From a virus, in IMG/VR virus record IMGVR_UViG_3300049734_000100, positions 1 to 29,760 of that record: 29,760 nucleotides of DNA; one strand, given 5' to 3'. This document shows, one piece after another, positions 27,902 to 29,760 of this stretch. The translations under genes were made by a program, and so were the position numbers. The notes under the pieces were generated by a model that saw only the letters and a program-made list of their open reading frames with translations, was not told where the DNA came from and did no database searches. Within the stretch, counting starts at the first letter, position 1; every line of letters begins with the position of its first letter.

Positions 27902-28207
27902 CTAGAGCTTCGAACTCAGCCAGCCCATGACGCCGCCGAGAAGGCCGCCAGCTCCGGCGAACACCTTCCCTTGGCGCACGTCTTTCTCTAGATCGCTGAC
28001 GCTGCCCTCAAGAGAAGTGAAGCGCCGCTCTTGATGAGAGCGCCTCTCCTCGTGGAGCTTCTCCAGCCAGTCGAACCGCTCGCCCATCGTCATGGCGAGC
28101 ACGTCGATCTTCCCGGCTAGCGTCGATTCGACGTTTGAGATTTGGTCTGCCACGTCGGCCCTCGTAATCGGCGTTCCGTTGCTTCGTGTTTTCCGTTGTG
28201 CCGCCAT
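27902..28207 (-). CDS. Coiled-coil protein with C-terminal membrane helix
   Basis: A 101-aa protein with a basic start, a long coiled coil (ADQISNVESTLAGKIDVLA; ERRFTSLEGSVSDLEKDV) and a C-terminal hydrophobic segment (GAGGLLGGVMGWL). Tail-anchored topology resembles small phage lysis or antiholin-like proteins. It sits between the endolysin and the spanin-like gene. The exact role is inferred from position. Confidence 0.55.
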   Translation of the reverse strand: MAAQRKTRSNGTPITRADVADQISNVESTLAGKIDVLAMTMGERFDWLEKLHEERRSHQERRFTSLEGSVSDLEKDVRQGKVFAGAGGLLGGVMGWLSSKL

Positions 28208-28211
28208 AAAC

Positions 28212-29039
28212 CTACCTAGTCAACGCGACGGTGAGAAGACCGCCGACGCCCAAAGTCCCTTCTGTTGAAACTGCCCCGTATGCGCCGACGCTTACGTTGG
28301 AATCGAACAAGCGATAACCGACGAAGGCCCCGCCCCGTCCCTCGTCCTGCTTCCCACTGTAGAGGGCGACAAGCCCTGCATTCAGTTTGTCCTTGAGGTT
28401 GATTAGCTCCGCCCCGACTCCTACTGCGCCTCGATGGTCTGCGACGGCCACAAGGCGGGGATGCCAGAAGGGCGTTGGCTTCTTGTAGGTGCTAACGCGC
28501 AGGGTTCCCTCATGAAGAATCCCTGTGGTGGGGATCTCGACGCCCGTTACGGGGTCGTATTCCCGGAAGTCCAGCTTGGTGTAGAGCCCGTCATCGATGA
28601 TGACTGCGGCTATGTCGATCTTGAACTTCTGACTACGGGTGAGGAGGCCGGAGGGATGGTCCACCTTGAAGCGGTGGTACTCGTCTTGCCACGTAAACGG
28701 CAACGTCTGCACGGGCGGGGTGAATGTGCCGGCGGCCGTGTCCTTGATCGTGACGGCTGTGGAGAGCGCACCCGTAGGGGCCTTCTTGACGCCGCCAGCC
28801 TTCTTCATGCCGTCCACGAAGGCCTGGAGATCCTTATGGAGCGTGGCGGTCAGGGCCTTCTCAGAGACGAGCTGCGCCTGGACGGCGTTTAACTCTCGCG
28901 CCTTCGCCTCTACGGCGGCGCGTGCCTCAAGGTCGGGCTCAGGCTTGCGCGTTGCCTCGTTCCACAGGAACAGGACGACGAGCAAGACAAGGAGATAGGG
29001 GGCGACACTCCGAAAGACCCTCCAGACCGTGAGGATCAT
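28212..29039 (-). CDS. Membrane-anchored coiled-coil protein with beta-rich C-terminus (spanin-like candidate)
   Basis: A 275-aa protein. Residues 12-26 are a membrane anchor (PYLLVLLVVLFLWNE). A coiled coil follows (~34-75; EARAAVEAKARELNAVQAQL), as in inner-membrane spanins. The C-terminal ~120 residues alternate small and hydrophobic/aromatic residues with glycines (GAVGVGAELINL; AGLVALYSG; GAFVGYRLF; VSVGAYGAVS; GVGGLLTVALT), like outer-membrane beta-hairpins. One polypeptide could thus link both membranes. Position beside holin and endolysin supports a lysis role. No lipobox is seen. This is inference from topology. Confidence 0.5.
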   Translation of the reverse strand: MILTVWRVFRSVAPYLLVLLVVLFLWNEATRKPEPDLEARAAVEAKARELNAVQAQLVSEKALTATLHKDLQAFVDGMKKAGGVKKAPTGALSTAVTIKDTAAGTFTPPVQTLPFTWQDEYHRFKVDHPSGLLTRSQKFKIDIAAVIIDDGLYTKLDFREYDPVTGVEIPTTGILHEGTLRVSTYKKPTPFWHPRLVAVADHRGAVGVGAELINLKDKLNAGLVALYSGKQDEGRGGAFVGYRLFDSNVSVGAYGAVSTEGTLGVGGLLTVALTR

Positions 29040-29263
29040 TTGGGGGCTTGAAGATCCTGGGTCGCGCCCGCCCTGAATACGGCCGCCAGCAGCAGCCCGA
29101 CAACCTCGATGGCGTCCGTTGCCGCCGTGTCGGGGATGATCGCAGCCCGCTTGAGACGGTCAACCACCAGAACGGCTACCAGCGCCCAAAAGGTTTTGGA
29201 ACGCCAGATGTTCAGAAGGCCCTTCCTGACCCCCGCCAGCCATTCCTTGAACTTGGCCCACAT
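29036..29263 (-). CDS. Holin candidate (75 aa, two hydrophobic segments)
   Basis: A small protein with a basic N-terminus (MWAKFKEWLAGVRKGLLNIW) and hydrophobic segments FWALVAVLVV (~26-35) and IEVVGLLLAAVFRAG (~52-66). Size, position and topology suit a holin that permeabilises the inner membrane. ATGA overlap with the spanin-like gene downstream. Hydrophobic segments are short, so the assignment is tentative. Confidence 0.55.
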   Translation of the reverse strand: MWAKFKEWLAGVRKGLLNIWRSKTFWALVAVLVVDRLKRAAIIPDTAATDAIEVVGLLLAAVFRAGATQDLQAPK

Positions 29264-29265
29264 GG

Positions 29266-29616
29266 TCAGTCTCCAGTGATGACCACTACAGGGTCAACCC
29301 TTGAGGTTTCGTCGGCAGAGCTGGCCAGCCGGAAGTACGGGAGGCGCACCGCGAACGAGATCGCCTCGTCGTCTTCGGATGTGATAACCGATGTGGTCCC
29401 GTCAGAGGCGAGTGACGTTAGCTTCATCGGAGCCGTGAATGCCTCGTCGATGGAGACTTCGCCGGTAATGGTCCCGGTGTTATCCCCGCCGATGAGGCAA
29501 GTCAGAACCCATTTTCTCTTGTCCCTCGCCGCCAAGCTCAAAACATCAGAGAAGGACGGATTCCCCGCCCACTCCAGCGTGTGTGGTCCATAACCTTTTC
29601 CGGTCTTCGTAGCCAT
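29266..29616 (-). CDS. 116-aa beta-rich protein (possible virion component)
   Basis: A Thr/Ser/Asp-rich, strand-rich protein (KWVLTCLIGGDNTGTITGEV; AISFAVRLPYFRLASS) ending PVVVITGD. The composition suits a small beta-sandwich virion or decoration protein, but no family is recognised. Start at ATG 29616 shares a base with the preceding stop (TAATG). Confidence 0.5.
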   Translation of the reverse strand: MATKTGKGYGPHTLEWAGNPSFSDVLSLAARDKRKWVLTCLIGGDNTGTITGEVSIDEAFTAPMKLTSLASDGTTSVITSEDDEAISFAVRLPYFRLASSADETSRVDPVVVITGD

Positions 29617-29760
29617 TACGCGATTCTCCTAATCGTCTCAGCGACGGTCTTGGCGAAGTGGTCGCCCAAATACTTGGCGGCCGCAGTCAGCCGCGCCGGG
29701 TCGTCCATGAAGTATCCGATCCCAAGATTGCAGCGCGTGCACAGAATCCCCCGCACCGAA
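29616..29760 (-). CDS. Recombination endonuclease VII, C-terminal part (5' end outside window)
   Basis: Only the last 47 residues are visible, in the frame ending TAA at 29616-29618. They read VRGILCTRCNLGIGYFMDDP then ARLTAAAKYLGDHF, matching the conserved 'RG(L/I)LCxxCNxGLGxFxDDPxxLxxAxxYL' end of the Endonuclease_7 (HNH/beta-beta-alpha zinc) family. Such enzymes cut branched DNA before packaging. The first CxxC zinc pair and catalytic His lie beyond the edge. Confidence 0.8.
   Translation of the reverse strand, partial: SVRGILCTRCNLGIGYFMDDPARLTAAAKYLGDHFAKTVAETIRRIA

Overview
The window is part of the genome of a temperate, tailed double-stranded DNA phage. It is G+C rich (roughly 60% by eye) and almost fully coding, and it probably comes from a Gram-negative host. 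Evidence for a phage: an HK97-fold-type major capsid protein, scaffold, portal, terminase, a lambda-like replication and recombination block, an integrase, a lysis block and a T4 endonuclease VII homologue. Phage genes lie on both sides of the integrase and the tRNA-derived attachment site, so this looks like the free (unintegrated) arrangement. The host is not identifiable. A myxo/GlyGly-CTERM-like tail on one secreted phage protein and a possible inner-to-outer-membrane lysis protein point to a diderm, perhaps a myxobacterium-like or other environmental lineage (inference).

Layout. (1) 1-11.95 kb, leftward: packaging and head genes. In transcription order these are a small-terminase candidate, two unknowns, a large terminase split into separate ATPase and nuclease genes with an 83-aa gene between them, a set of tiny membrane proteins, portal, a minimal HExxH protein, a secreted beta-helix protein with a Pro/Thr stalk, a LamG-like protein, scaffold and major capsid protein (running off the left edge). 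(2) 11.97-23.7 kb, leftward: the early region, with an RHH regulator, zinc-ribbon miniproteins, an annealing protein plus PD-(D/E)XK exonuclease, a secreted Pro/Thr-rich protein with a C-terminal sorting signal, a replication initiator that carries a probable origin in its own coding sequence, and two DNA methyltransferases. One rightward cargo gene (12.2 kb) interrupts it. (3) 23.7-26.4 kb, rightward: a second RHH regulator, a small gene, the integrase (whose 3' end contains half a tRNA-Leu) and a four-gene accessory operon. (4) 26.4-29.76 kb, leftward: MazG-like protein, phosphoesterase, SleB-type endolysin, coiled-coil/TM protein, spanin-like protein, holin candidate, a beta-rich protein and the end of an endonuclease VII gene.

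How the parts work together. Most leftward genes are joined by 4-bp stop/start overlaps (ATGA, GTGA, TTGA), so they form long, translationally coupled transcripts. The divergent RHH pair at 23.7-23.86 kb, with boxes repeating every 11 bp over both promoters, is the best candidate for the lysis/lysogeny switch. Separately, two rightward cargo genes 13 kb apart (12,207 and 25,369) have nearly identical promoters: the same CCAAGC-N-GCTTGG palindrome fills the 17-bp spacer and the start codon sits 7 nt after the -10 box, predicting leaderless mRNAs under one shared regulator. No stretch longer than 300 bases lacks a gene; the largest gaps are 23,692-23,856 (the switch), 20,022-20,139 and 25,275-25,368.
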